This document shows positions 16,618 through 25,245 of a stretch of DNA of 64,000 bases, piece after piece; the stretch's first letter is position 1, and the number at the start of each line of letters is the position of its first letter. The position numbers and the translations under genes are program-made. The DNA comes from Rhizobium leguminosarum (GTDB lineage Bacteria > Pseudomonadota > Alphaproteobacteria > Rhizobiales > Rhizobiaceae), in assembly GCF_004123835.1 (NCBI RefSeq), contig NZ_MZMU01000025.1, positions 62,001 through 126,000 of the forward strand. The letters run 5' to 3'. Below the pieces are notes generated by a model that saw nothing but the letters and a program-made list of their open reading frames with translations, was not told the DNA's origin and did not search any database.

Positions 16618-18249
16618 GTGGCCTACACTTCGTCGACATTGGCGCCTTTGCGGCACGATACCTACCGCACAATCTGGTTCGCGAGCCTTTCTTCGAATTT
16701 CGGCGGCCTGATCCAGGCGGTGGGTGCTGCCTGGATGATGACGACGATCACCGCCTCGGAGGACATGGTCGCGCTGGTGCAGACCTCGACGGCGCTGCCG
16801 ATCATGCTGTTTTCGCTGATATCGGGTGCGCTCGCCGACAATTATGACCGCCGCCGGGTCATGCTGACGGCGCAGTGCATGATGCTCACCGTCTCGGCGC
16901 TGCTGACGGCCTCAGCCCTTCTCGGCTGGATCACGCCCTGGCTGCTGCTCTTCTTCACCTTCCTGATCGGCTGCGGCACCGCACTCAACAATCCCTCCTG
17001 GCAGGCCTCGGTCGGCGATATGGTGCCGCGTGCCGATCTGCCGGCAGCGGTCACACTGAACAGCATGGGTTTCAACATCACCCGCAGCGTCGGCCCGGCG
17101 ATCGGCGGCGTCATCGTCGCCGCTGCCGGCGCGGCCGCGGCCTTCGCGGTGAATACGCTGAGTTACCTCGCCTTGATCTATGCCCTGCTGCGCTGGCGGC
17201 CAGCCGCGCCCGTCTCGACCCTGCCGCGTGAGGCGCTCGGCAGCGCCATCTTTGCCGGCCTGCGCTATGTCTCGATGTCGCCCAATCTTGAAAAGGTCCT
17301 CGTCAGGGGGCTGCTCTTCGGCATCGGCGCCAGCTCGATCCTGGCGCTGCTGCCGGTCGTCGCCCTCGATCTCGTTGCCGGCGGCCCGCTGACCTATGGT
17401 TTCATGCTCGGCGCCTTCGGCATCGGCGCGATTGGCGGTGCGGTGCTGAATGCCAGGCTTCGCCAGGTGCTTTCCAGCGAGATGATCATCCGGCTCTCCT
17501 TTGCCGGCTTCGCATTGAGCGCGGTCATCGCAGCCGTGAGCTCGAGCGCCGTCTTGACCTCCGCCGGGCTGCTCGTTTCCGGCGCCTGCTGGGTCTCCGC
17601 ACTTTCGCTCTTCAACACCATCGTCCAGCTTTCGACGCCGCGCTGGGTGGTCGGCCGGGCGCTGTCGCTCTACCAGACCGTCACCTTCGGCGGCATCGCC
17701 GGCGGCAGCTGGCTGTGGGGCGTTGCTGCGGATCGCTACGGCGTCGCCGATGCGCTGCTGATGTCATCCGTCGTCATGCTGCTCGGCATCGCGATCGGCC
17801 TGCGTTTTTCCATGCCGGCCTTCGCCTCGCTCAATCTCGACCCACTGAACCGCTTCACCGAACCGGCCCTCAGTCTCGACATCACGCCGCGTAGCGGCCC
17901 GATCGTCATCCAGGTCGATTACGAAATTGCCGATGAGGACCTTGCCGAGTTCATGGAATTGATGGGCGAACGCCGCCGTATCCGCATCCGCGACGGCGCC
18001 CGCAACTGGGCGCTGATGCGTGATCTTGAAAATCCCAGCCTTTGGACGGAAACCTACCATACGCCGACCTGGGTCGAATACATTAGACACAATCAACGAC
18101 GCACGCAGGCCGATGCCGAAAATACTGACAGGCTGCGTGCGCTTCACCGCGGCGAAGGTCCGCTGCATGTCCACCGCATGATCGAACGCCAGGCCATTCC
18201 GCCGGGCGACGACGTCTTCCACAAGGCGCCGATCGATCTGCATCATTGA
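16618..18249 (+). CDS. MFS transporter (transmembrane secretion effector type)
   Basis: Major facilitator superfamily exporter of the MFS_3 group, related to enterobactin exporter EntS and to efflux permeases. Start placed at GTG 16618, preceded by GCGGGAG; this gives 543 residues. About 11-12 hydrophobic segments fill residues 20-410 with the GALADNYDRRRVM loop between helices 2 and 3. A soluble C-terminal part of about 120 residues (from SLDITPRSGPI) carries the ferredoxin-like/ABM-type extension usual in this subgroup. The substrate cannot be read from sequence. Divergent from rimP with 167 bases between the operon promoter region and this start. Confidence 0.85.
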   Translation: MAYTSSTLAPLRHDTYRTIWFASLSSNFGGLIQAVGAAWMMTTITASEDMVALVQTSTALPIMLFSLISGALADNYDRRRVMLTAQCMMLTVSALLTASALLGWITPWLLLFFTFLIGCGTALNNPSWQASVGDMVPRADLPAAVTLNSMGFNITRSVGPAIGGVIVAAAGAAAAFAVNTLSYLALIYALLRWRPAAPVSTLPREALGSAIFAGLRYVSMSPNLEKVLVRGLLFGIGASSILALLPVVALDLVAGGPLTYGFMLGAFGIGAIGGAVLNARLRQVLSSEMIIRLSFAGFALSAVIAAVSSSAVLTSAGLLVSGACWVSALSLFNTIVQLSTPRWVVGRALSLYQTVTFGGIAGGSWLWGVAADRYGVADALLMSSVVMLLGIAIGLRFSMPAFASLNLDPLNRFTEPALSLDITPRSGPIVIQVDYEIADEDLAEFMELMGERRRIRIRDGARNWALMRDLENPSLWTETYHTPTWVEYIRHNQRRTQADAENTDRLRALHRGEGPLHVHRMIERQAIPPGDDVFHKAPIDLHH

Positions 18250-18272
18250 GACCAGGTGTGCAGAGATCAAAC

Positions 18273-18728
18273 ATGTATAGATTCAGGCTCGCCCGCCAAT
18301 CCGATCTTTCTGCCATCGTCCGGCTTCTGGCCGATGACGATCTTGGCGGCACCAGGGAGATCGTTTCGGATCCCGTCGACGCGCGTTATCTCTCGGCCTT
18401 CGCCGCGATCGAGGCGGACGCCAATCAGCTTCTGGCCGTCGCAACCGATGCGGCCGATCGGGTCGTCGGCTGCCTGCAGCTGAGCTTTGTTCCCGGTCTT
18501 TCGAGGACGGGCATGTGGCGCGGCCAGATCGAAAGCGTGCGTGTTGCAAGCGATCTTCGCGGCTCTGGCCTCGGCTCTGAATTCATCGAATGGGCGATCG
18601 CCCAATGCGCCGAGCGTGGTTGCGGCCTCGTGCAGCTGACATCGGACAAGACGCGAGGGGATGCGATCCGCTTCTACGAGAAGCTCGGTTTCGTCACCAG
18701 CCATGAAGGTTTGAAACGCAATCTCTGA
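18273..18728 (+). CDS. GNAT-family N-acetyltransferase
   Basis: Acetyl-CoA-dependent acyltransferase of 151 residues. The GNAT motif A is visible (VRVASDLRGSGLGSEFIEWA, with the RGxGxG pyrophosphate loop) and motif B near the end (IRFYEKLGFVTSHEGL). ATG 18273 is preferred (GAGATCAAAC upstream); a TTG at 18246 overlapping the MFS stop is possible but weak. It directly follows the transporter gene with a 23-base gap, so the two are probably co-transcribed. Substrate unknown. Confidence 0.85.
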   Translation: MYRFRLARQSDLSAIVRLLADDDLGGTREIVSDPVDARYLSAFAAIEADANQLLAVATDAADRVVGCLQLSFVPGLSRTGMWRGQIESVRVASDLRGSGLGSEFIEWAIAQCAERGCGLVQLTSDKTRGDAIRFYEKLGFVTSHEGLKRNL

Positions 18729-18734
18729 AGCCGG

Positions 18735-19982
18735 TTACTTCAGCTTGCCCTTCATCGTCGCCTCGGGAAAGCATGTCGGCTTCATGCCGTTCTTTGCCTG
18801 CCACTGGCCGATCGAACGCCGGGTCTTGTAGCCCGGCAGACCGTCGGAACCGCCGACATCATAGCCCTGCCGTTCCAGCGCCTTCTGCATGGCGGCGACA
18901 TCCGAGCGCAGCATCTTGCCGACATCGCCCCATCTGCCTTGGAAGGCGTCGCCATTATAGGCGATCCGGTCGGCGAGGTTGCCGATATAGAGCGCGTAGA
19001 GATCGGAATTATTATATTCCTTGATGATGTAGAAATTCGGGGTGACGATGAATTCCGGTCCGTCGCGGCCGGCCGGAACCAGCATCATGCCCTCAGCCTT
19101 CATTTCGCCGGAGGGAAAGCCCTTGCCGGAGATGCGGTCGATGCCGAGCGAGGCCCAGTGCGACAGCGGCTTTGCCAGATCAGGTCCCTCCTGGGCGCAG
19201 GAGACCGCCTCCGGTATCGACACCTCGAAGCCCCAGTCGCGGTTGCGCTGCCAGCCTTTCTTGACCAGGTAATTGGCGATCGAGGCGAGCGTATCGGGCA
19301 CCGAGGTCCAGATATTACGGTGACCGTCGCCATCGAAATCCACGGCATATTTTAGATAGCTCGTCGGCATGAATTGCGGCTGGCCGAGTGCGCCCGCCCA
19401 CGAACCCTTGAAATCGGCAGGTGTGACGTCGCCGCCGTCGAGAATATGGAGTGCGGCCACCAGCTCGGTGCGGAACATCTCCTTGCGCGTCGACATGAAG
19501 GCCTTGGTCGCCAGCACCTCGATCGCCGAATTCGGGATCTTCGCCGCACCGAAACCGGTCTCCCGGCCCCAGATGGCCAGCACGATCGAGCCCGGCACGC
19601 CATAGGTCTTTTCGATCCGCTTCAGCGTCGAGCCGTATTGGGCGGCAAAGCCGCGTCCCGTTGCGGCAAGCTTCTTCAGTTGGTCTTCGTTGAAATAGGG
19701 AGCGGGCGAGGAAAATTCGGCCTGCGTCTGCTTCTGCTCCTTCGGCGGCGGGAAGCCCGGCGGAGCGAGATCGGGCAGGTTCCAGTTCAGCGTGATGCCT
19801 GAGAAAGCGGCTTGAAAGACCTTCTCCGAAATGCCGTTCGCCTTCGCCTCCGGCCAGAGGTCGGCCTGCACCCAGGTCTCGAACTGCGCCTCGACATCGG
19901 CTTTCGAAGGGGCCGCGTAACAGGAGAGGGGCAGGAGAGCTGCCGCCAATGCGAGTGCGAATATCCCCGTGCTCTTCGGCAT
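18735..19982 (-). CDS. Lytic murein transglycosylase, MltB type
   Basis: Periplasmic peptidoglycan lytic transglycosylase with a C-terminal peptidoglycan-binding repeat. Start taken at ATG 19982 (MPKSTGIFALALAAALLPLSC..., 415 residues) because GAGGGG stands seven bases upstream, inside the recR stop region; ATG 19997 is an alternative with a four-base overlap to recR. Signal peptide with a possible lipobox-like Cys (PLSCYA, residue 21). The catalytic Glu is in WGRETGFG, and the GALGQPQFMPTSYLKYA motif is typical of MltB. The tail (AMQKALERQGYDVGGSDGLPG) is a PG_binding_1 domain. Confidence 0.9.
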   Translation of the reverse strand: MPKSTGIFALALAAALLPLSCYAAPSKADVEAQFETWVQADLWPEAKANGISEKVFQAAFSGITLNWNLPDLAPPGFPPPKEQKQTQAEFSSPAPYFNEDQLKKLAATGRGFAAQYGSTLKRIEKTYGVPGSIVLAIWGRETGFGAAKIPNSAIEVLATKAFMSTRKEMFRTELVAALHILDGGDVTPADFKGSWAGALGQPQFMPTSYLKYAVDFDGDGHRNIWTSVPDTLASIANYLVKKGWQRNRDWGFEVSIPEAVSCAQEGPDLAKPLSHWASLGIDRISGKGFPSGEMKAEGMMLVPAGRDGPEFIVTPNFYIIKEYNNSDLYALYIGNLADRIAYNGDAFQGRWGDVGKMLRSDVAAMQKALERQGYDVGGSDGLPGYKTRRSIGQWQAKNGMKPTCFPEATMKGKLK

Positions 19983-19993
19983 AGACAAACCCC

Positions 19994-20599
19994 TCATATC
20001 ACAGTCCGCGCCCGAAGGGCCGCCGCAAGCGTGCCCTCGTCGAGATAGTCGAGCTCGCCGCCGACGGGCACGCCGTGCGCCAGCCGCGTGATCTTCACGT
20101 CGAGCCCCTGCAACTGGTCGGTGATGTAATGCGCTGTCGTCTGTCCCTCGACCGTGGCATTGACCGCGATGATCAGTTCCCGGATGCCGCCCTCGCCGAC
20201 ACGGTCGATCAGGCCGCGAATGTTGAGATCGTCAGGACCGACCCCGTCGAGCGGCGACAGCGTGCCGCCGAGCACGTGATAGGCGGCGTTCATCGCGCCT
20301 GCCCGTTCCAACGCCCAGAGATCCGATACGTCCTCGACGACGATGATGACGGATTGATCGCGTTGCGTGTCGGTGCAGACAATGCAGGGATCGACCGTAT
20401 CGACATTGCCGCAGCGCGAGCAGATCTTCACCTTGTCATAGGCCTCGCCCATTGCATTCGACAGCGGGCCGAGCAACTGGTCCTTCTTCTTGATCAGATG
20501 CAGTGCCGCCCGGCGCGCCGAGCGCGGCCCGAGGCCCGGCACCTTCGCCAGAAGCTGGATGAGTTTTTCGATTTCGGGTCCGGTGACTCGTTTTGCCAT
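19994..20599 (-). CDS. recR: Recombination mediator RecR
   Basis: RecFOR-pathway protein that helps load RecA on gapped DNA. 201 residues, standard length. Helix-hairpin-helix at the N-terminus (LAKVPGLGPRSARRAALHL), a C4 zinc finger (CSRCGNVDTVDPCIVC), and a Toprim domain (IIVVEDVSDLWAL). In most bacteria it follows dnaX and ybaB; here a MOSC gene on the opposite strand and a repeat separate it from ybaB. Its end overlaps or abuts the transglycosylase start. recF is also in this window. Confidence 0.96.
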   Translation of the reverse strand: MAKRVTGPEIEKLIQLLAKVPGLGPRSARRAALHLIKKKDQLLGPLSNAMGEAYDKVKICSRCGNVDTVDPCIVCTDTQRDQSVIIVVEDVSDLWALERAGAMNAAYHVLGGTLSPLDGVGPDDLNIRGLIDRVGEGGIRELIIAVNATVEGQTTAHYITDQLQGLDVKITRLAHGVPVGGELDYLDEGTLAAALRARTVI

Positions 20600-20656
20600 G
20601 CGCCGTTCTTAACTGATATGGAACGAAAACGGAATCGCGGAAGGATCGGCCATCCC

Positions 20657-21286
20657 ATGAAAATCCTGGCCTTGTGCACCGGCAATCCGGAAAGACTGCC
20701 GGGCAAGAGCTACAAGACCGGCATCTTCAAACAAGCCGTCAACGGCCCGGTGATAATCGACGCCGAAGGTCTTGTCGGCGATGCGATCTGCAACCGCAAA
20801 CACCATGGCGGCGTCGACCAGGCGGTCTATGTCGAGGGATCGCTGACGCTCGACTGGTGGGCGCAGGAGCTGGGCCGACCCTACGAGGCCGGTACTTTTG
20901 GCGAGAACATGGTGATATCAGATCTGGATAATCGCGACGTCGCCGTCGGCGACCGCTTTATCGTCGGCGATCTGATCCTCGAGGTCACGGCATGCCGTAT
21001 GCCCTGCGCCACCTTCGCCGCCAGGATGGCCGATCCGAAATTCGTCAAGCGTTACACCGCCGCCGCCCGTCCCGGCATCTATTGCCGCGTCATCCGGGGC
21101 GGCGTGGTCGAGCCCGGGATGCCGATGGAATACACGTCTTTTTCGGGAGACAAGATTACGATGCCCGAGCTAATGGAGACCTTCGGCCGAAGGCTTCAGG
21201 GCGCAGATCGGGCGCGATATCTCGCGGCCCCAATTCACTACAAGCTTCGGGCCATGCTGGAATCCCAAGCCGACCAAGCGCACTAG
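20657..21286 (+). CDS. MOSC-domain protein (YiiM-like)
   Basis: Beta-strand-rich MOSC domain protein of 209 residues from ATG 20657. The conserved Cys of MOSC domains, thought to carry sulfur or bind molybdenum cofactor, is seen in TACRMPCATF; the H-G-G-V-D-Q motif (KHHGGVDQAVYV) and GTFGENMVISDL match the YiiM branch, which in E. coli helps reduce 6-N-hydroxylaminopurine. It is divergent from recR (57-base gap) and ends exactly where a palindromic repeat begins, its TAG being part of the repeat edge. Confidence 0.85.
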   Translation: MKILALCTGNPERLPGKSYKTGIFKQAVNGPVIIDAEGLVGDAICNRKHHGGVDQAVYVEGSLTLDWWAQELGRPYEAGTFGENMVISDLDNRDVAVGDRFIVGDLILEVTACRMPCATFAARMADPKFVKRYTAAARPGIYCRVIRGGVVEPGMPMEYTSFSGDKITMPELMETFGRRLQGADRARYLAAPIHYKLRAMLESQADQAH

Positions 21287-21387
21287 AGCGGTTCGGCTTT
21301 TCATAGAAACGCAGAACCGCTCTAACCTTTTCTTTTGACGCAATTCCGGACGGAAACCGCTTCGCACTTTTCCTGGAATTGCTCTAG
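21284..21387. repeat. Palindromic repeat family C, copy 1
   Basis: About 104 bases from TAGAGCGG to GCTCTAG with two palindromes: AGAGCGGTT ... AACCGCTCT and CAATTCC ... GGAATTG. Copy 2 at 33415 is the same element in reverse orientation. The first three bases are the TAG stop codon of the MOSC gene. Confidence 0.85.
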
Positions 21388-21419
21388 ATCACACTTTACA
21401 CCTTGATATGTGGGCCGCC

Positions 21420-21743
21420 TCAGAATGGCAGCTTGAAGCCCGGTGGGATCGGCAGGCCTGCCGTCAGCGCCTTGGTCTTTTCGGCGGCGAGCGCCTCGGC
21501 CTTGTCCTTGGCGTCCTTGTGGGCGGCGACGATCAGGTCCTCGAGGATCTCGACATCGTCTTCCTTGAACAGCGACGGATCGATCTTCAGGCTCTTCAAC
21601 TCGCCTTTGCCCGTGATGACGACGGCGACGAGCCCGCCGCCCGCTTTGCCTTCGGCCGTGAGCTCAGCGATCTCCGCCTGCATCTGCTCCATCTTGGCCT
21701 GCATTTCCTTGACTTTGCCCATCATGCCCATGATGTCGCGCAT
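21420..21743 (-). CDS. YbaB/EbfC nucleoid-associated protein
   Basis: Small DNA-binding protein of 107 residues that forms dimers with tweezer-like helices. The Met-rich N-terminal coiled coil (MMGKVKEMQAKMEQMQAEI) and the core VVITGKGELKSLKIDPSL are typical. It follows dnaX by 22 bases on the same strand, the conserved dnaX-ybaB pair. Confidence 0.94.
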   Translation of the reverse strand: MRDIMGMMGKVKEMQAKMEQMQAEIAELTAEGKAGGGLVAVVITGKGELKSLKIDPSLFKEDDVEILEDLIVAAHKDAKDKAEALAAEKTKALTAGLPIPPGFKLPF

Positions 21744-21765
21744 CGTCTCGCTCCTTGTTGAAACC

Positions 21766-23643
21766 TCAGAATTCTATGTCGTCGCCCGGCAAGATGTCAC
21801 CTTCCTCGGATTCGGCGGCGGCCGGCGGCGTCGCCTCGCCTTCCTCCTCCGGCTCGGGCGCCCGTACGCGCACGTCGATGATCTTGGCACCCGGAAAATG
21901 TGCAAGGATTGCCGCCACGTCAGGGTCCTGGCGCGCGTCGATCACATGCTGTTCCCGCGTCCTGGCCTCTGCCTCCACCAGCGTCGGCTGGCCCTCGTCG
22001 CGGCTGAGGCTGACGATCCAATGGATGCCGGTCCATTCCTTCAGCTTGACGGCAAGCTCGTTGAGCAGCGTCGTCGGCGCACCGGGAGCCAGGCTGACGT
22101 CGAGCCGGCCGGCTTCGATCCGGACCGGGCGCAGGAAGGTGCGCACCATGGCCTTCAGCTTCGGATCGCGTTTCTCGGTGGCTAGGTTGACGATATCGTT
22201 GACCGAATTGACCGGGACGAGCGGCTTCGGTGCTTCCGCCGGTTTTGGCTCGATCCGCCCGACAGACATCGTCTCCGGCTGGCTGCTCGGCACGGCACGC
22301 AGCATCGCCACCGGCGCGGAAGACGGTAGTTGGCTCGGCGCGGTTTCCGCTGCACGCGCCGCGACACTGCTTTGATAGGGAACCCGTGTACCGCTGCCGC
22401 CGCCATTGCCGGACGGTGGAGCCGCGGGCCGGGGGCCGGCATTGTCGCCGGAAAATTCGGCAAGCCGCCGCGCCGCATCCTCGGGCGCCGGCAGATGGGC
22501 GGCATGCGCAAGCCGGATCAGCACCATCTCGGCCGCGCCTGCCGTCCGCGACGAGCCTTCCGTCTCCGGAATGCCTTTCAGCAGCATCTGCCAGATGCGC
22601 GACAGCGTCGTCACTGCAACGCCCTTGGCAAATTCCGCCGCCTTGGTGCGCTCGACCTCGCTGAGCGAAGGATCGTTTGCCGCATCCGGCACATATTTCA
22701 ACCGCGTCACCAGATGGGTGAAATCGGCAAGATCGGTCAACACCACCACCGGATTGGCGCCGGCTTCGTACTGGTTCTGGAACTCGCCGAGGGCTGCGGC
22801 CACATCGCCTTTGAGGATATGCTGGAAGAGATCGACGATCCGGGCGCGATCGGCAAGGCCGAGCATGCCGCGCACGGCTTCCGCCTGCACGACGCCTGCG
22901 CCATGGGCGATCGCCTGGTCGAGCAGAGACAGGCCGTCGCGCGCCGAGCCTTCGGCAGCACGCGCGATCATCGCCAGCGCGTCCGGCTCCGCCTCGATGC
23001 CTTCCTTAGCCGCGATCGTCGTGAACAGCCCGACGAGATCGGAGGCGCTGATGCGCCGCAGGTCGAAGCGCTGGCAGCGTGACAACACGGTGATCGGCAC
23101 CTTGCGGATCTCGGTGGTGGCGAAGATGAATTTCACATGCTCCGGCGGCTCTTCCAATGTCTTCAACAGGCCGTTGAAGGCCTGCGTCGACAGCATGTGC
23201 ACTTCGTCGATGATATAGACCTTGTAGCGCGCCGAAACCGGCCGGTAGCGCACCTGCTCGATGATCTCGCGAATATCGTCGATACCGGTATGGGAGGCGG
23301 CATCCATCTCGATCACGTCGACATGCCGGCCTTCCATGATCGCCTGGCAGTGCTCGCCGGGCGTGCGGAGGTCGATCGTCGGCTTGTCGGTCTCTGATGT
23401 TTTGTAGTTCAGCGCCCGCGCCAGGATGCGCGCCGTCGTCGTCTTGCCGACGCCGCGCACGCCGGTCAGCATGTAGGCTTGCGCGATGCGGCCGGTCTCG
23501 AAGGCGTTGGTGAGGGTGCGGACCATCGGCTCCTGGCCGACCATCAGGTCCGTGAAATCCTTGGGGCGGTATTTGCGAGCCAGCACTCGGTATCCGGTGC
23601 CCGTCGAGGCGGCATCTTTTGATTGTCGCTCGGTGTCGCTCAT
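21766..23643 (-). CDS. dnaX: DNA polymerase III gamma/tau subunit
   Basis: AAA+ clamp-loader subunit. ATG 23643 (MSDTERQSKD) gives 625 residues, the usual size. Walker A is GVRGVGKTTTARIL, the four-Cys zinc site typical of E. coli is partly replaced (few Cys are visible, which is common in rhizobia), Walker B/DExx is IIDEVHMLS, and sensor 1 is IFATTEIRKVP. The C-terminal tau region is rich in Pro/Ala and ends in an acidic tail. The SRP RNA gene lies about 45 bases upstream on the same strand. I saw no slippery A-run that would clearly make gamma by frameshift. Confidence 0.95.
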   Translation of the reverse strand: MSDTERQSKDAASTGTGYRVLARKYRPKDFTDLMVGQEPMVRTLTNAFETGRIAQAYMLTGVRGVGKTTTARILARALNYKTSETDKPTIDLRTPGEHCQAIMEGRHVDVIEMDAASHTGIDDIREIIEQVRYRPVSARYKVYIIDEVHMLSTQAFNGLLKTLEEPPEHVKFIFATTEIRKVPITVLSRCQRFDLRRISASDLVGLFTTIAAKEGIEAEPDALAMIARAAEGSARDGLSLLDQAIAHGAGVVQAEAVRGMLGLADRARIVDLFQHILKGDVAAALGEFQNQYEAGANPVVVLTDLADFTHLVTRLKYVPDAANDPSLSEVERTKAAEFAKGVAVTTLSRIWQMLLKGIPETEGSSRTAGAAEMVLIRLAHAAHLPAPEDAARRLAEFSGDNAGPRPAAPPSGNGGGSGTRVPYQSSVAARAAETAPSQLPSSAPVAMLRAVPSSQPETMSVGRIEPKPAEAPKPLVPVNSVNDIVNLATEKRDPKLKAMVRTFLRPVRIEAGRLDVSLAPGAPTTLLNELAVKLKEWTGIHWIVSLSRDEGQPTLVEAEARTREQHVIDARQDPDVAAILAHFPGAKIIDVRVRAPEPEEEGEATPPAAAESEEGDILPGDDIEF

Positions 23644-23689
23644 CGCCCTGCTTGTCGCCCGGACTGTCGGGCACTTCGTGGAGAGAAGG

Positions 23690-23788
23690 TGGGAGGCTGG
23701 CACGATGACCCGTGCCGGGCTCGTTAGGGCTGCTTCCTTCCGGACCTGACCCGGTTGGCGAGTGGCTCGTCCACCACCAACCTCCCGG
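23690..23788 (-). ncRNA. ffs: Signal recognition particle RNA, small bacterial type (4.5S)
   Basis: About 99 bases on the minus strand. The universally conserved Ffh-binding part is visible: GGTCAGGTCCGGAAGGAAGC followed by AGCCC, which is the asymmetric loop and GGAA tetraloop of domain IV. The ends pair (GGGAGGTTGG near 23787 with CCAGCCTCCC near 23691, one wobble). It stands right before dnaX, a common position. Exact ends are estimated from the terminal helix. Confidence 0.95.
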
Positions 23789-23874
23789 ATGCACATATCG
23801 GCAATATCGTCATCAAAAGCAAGCCAACATGCGAAAAAACTGCTAGTCATTGGAAAAGACAGGAGGAATGCCAT

Positions 23875-24285
23875 TTGAACGGTTTCGTGCTCGACCCCAG
23901 GCTGGAAAATGACAGCGTCAGCATCATGGTCACCGGCCTCTGCGATCTGAGATTGTCGAAGGACGCCCGCTGGCCCTGGCTCATTCTCGTGCCGCGCCGG
24001 GCTGATATAACCGAAATCTTCGAACTGACACCGCTCGACCAGGTGCTGCTTGCCTTCGAGACGGAGCTGGTCGCCAAGGCGCTGAAGAAGATCACCGGCG
24101 CGACAAAAATCAATATCGGGGCTCTTGGCAACATCGTCCGCCAGCTTCATGTTCATGTCATTGCCCGCTTCGAAGGCGATGCCAACTGGCCGGGTCCCGT
24201 CTGGGGCTTCGGGCGCGCGGAGCCCTACGAAGACGGAAAGAGAGACAAATTTACAGTGAAGCTGCGGGAAGCCCTTTCATCATGA
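23875..24285 (+). CDS. HIT-family nucleotide-binding protein (TTG start)
   Basis: Histidine-triad protein of about 136 residues. The triad reads QLHVHVIARF (HxHxx class), following the core INIGALGNIV. A TTG at 23875 is the best start: AGGAGG ends eight bases before it, and no in-frame ATG is suitably placed. HIT proteins cleave or transfer nucleoside monophosphates (dinucleoside polyphosphate or AMP-amide hydrolases); the exact substrate is unknown. The stop overlaps the nudC ATG by four bases, so both proteins are probably made together, which fits nucleotide-adduct clean-up. Confidence 0.87.
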   Translation: MNGFVLDPRLENDSVSIMVTGLCDLRLSKDARWPWLILVPRRADITEIFELTPLDQVLLAFETELVAKALKKITGATKINIGALGNIVRQLHVHVIARFEGDANWPGPVWGFGRAEPYEDGKRDKFTVKLREALSS

Positions 24286-25241
24286 GTCATTCGCTTTTCG
24301 ATTCGGATGTGCCGCATCCGGAACCCAGCAATCTCACGGCCTTTGCCGCCAACGACCTCAACCGCGATTCCGAGCATCGCGACGAACAATCCGTCGAAAA
24401 GGCGCTGGCCAAGGAAGGCACCCATATCTTCGCCTTCGCCGGGGATAAGCTGGTGCTGAAGCATGACGGCCAGGTGCTCGATCCGCTCTTTGCCCGCTAC
24501 GAGCTGCAGGAATTGCAGCCGAATTGGGACGAGACCATACTTCTCGGCTACCGCAAATCAGGCGAGCCGCGCCTTGCGGTTCCCGTCGGCATCGACGTCG
24601 ACGACCTCACCAGCCACTACAAGCCTGCCGACGGCCGCACGCTGTTTCGCGAAATGCTGATCGACGAGGTGTTGCTCGGCGAATTCGCGCAGGCCGCAAG
24701 CCTCATCCGTTGGAATGGCGACAATCGCTTCTGCGGCCGCTGCGGCTCGGCGATGGAGATCCACATCGGCGGCTACAAGCGTGTCTGCGCCGCCTGTGAG
24801 CACATGATCTTCCCCCGCACCGACCCCGTCGTCATCATGCTGACCGTCGACGAGCAGCGCGACCTCTGCCTGCTCGGCCGCAGCCCGCATTTCGCGCCGG
24901 GCATGTATTCCTGTCTTGCCGGCTTCCTCGAACCCGGCGAGACGATCGAGAACGCCGTGCGCCGTGAAACGCTGGAGGAATCGGGCATCCGTACCGGCCG
25001 CATCCGCTACCATGCCTCGCAGCCCTGGCCGATGCCGCATTCACTGATGATCGGCTGTTACGCCGAGGCGAAATCCACCGAAATTAGCCGCGACGAGACC
25101 GAGCTGGAGGATTGCCGCTGGTTCACCCGCGAGGAAACGATCGAGATGCTGGAACGCCCGAGCGCGACAGGCAGGGCCTCGCCGCCGAAAGGGGCGATCG
25201 CCCACCGCCTGATGCGTGACTGGGTGGAGTGGAAGCGGTAG
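24282..25241 (+). CDS. nudC: NADH pyrophosphatase NudC
   Basis: Nudix hydrolase that splits NAD(H) and removes the NAD cap from RNA 5' ends. 319 residues: an N-terminal NudC-like domain, a zinc ribbon with four Cys (CGRCGSAMEIH ... VCAACEHMIFPR), and a Nudix box (GFLEPGETIENA, then RRETLEESG) in order, with the SQPWPMPHSLM motif specific to NudC just after it. ATG 24282 overlaps the HIT gene stop (ATGA). The stop is five bases before the next gene, so HIT-nudC-regulator may be one transcript. Confidence 0.95.
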   Translation: MSHSLFDSDVPHPEPSNLTAFAANDLNRDSEHRDEQSVEKALAKEGTHIFAFAGDKLVLKHDGQVLDPLFARYELQELQPNWDETILLGYRKSGEPRLAVPVGIDVDDLTSHYKPADGRTLFREMLIDEVLLGEFAQAASLIRWNGDNRFCGRCGSAMEIHIGGYKRVCAACEHMIFPRTDPVVIMLTVDEQRDLCLLGRSPHFAPGMYSCLAGFLEPGETIENAVRRETLEESGIRTGRIRYHASQPWPMPHSLMIGCYAEAKSTEISRDETELEDCRWFTREETIEMLERPSATGRASPPKGAIAHRLMRDWVEWKR

Positions 25242-25245
25242 CGCC

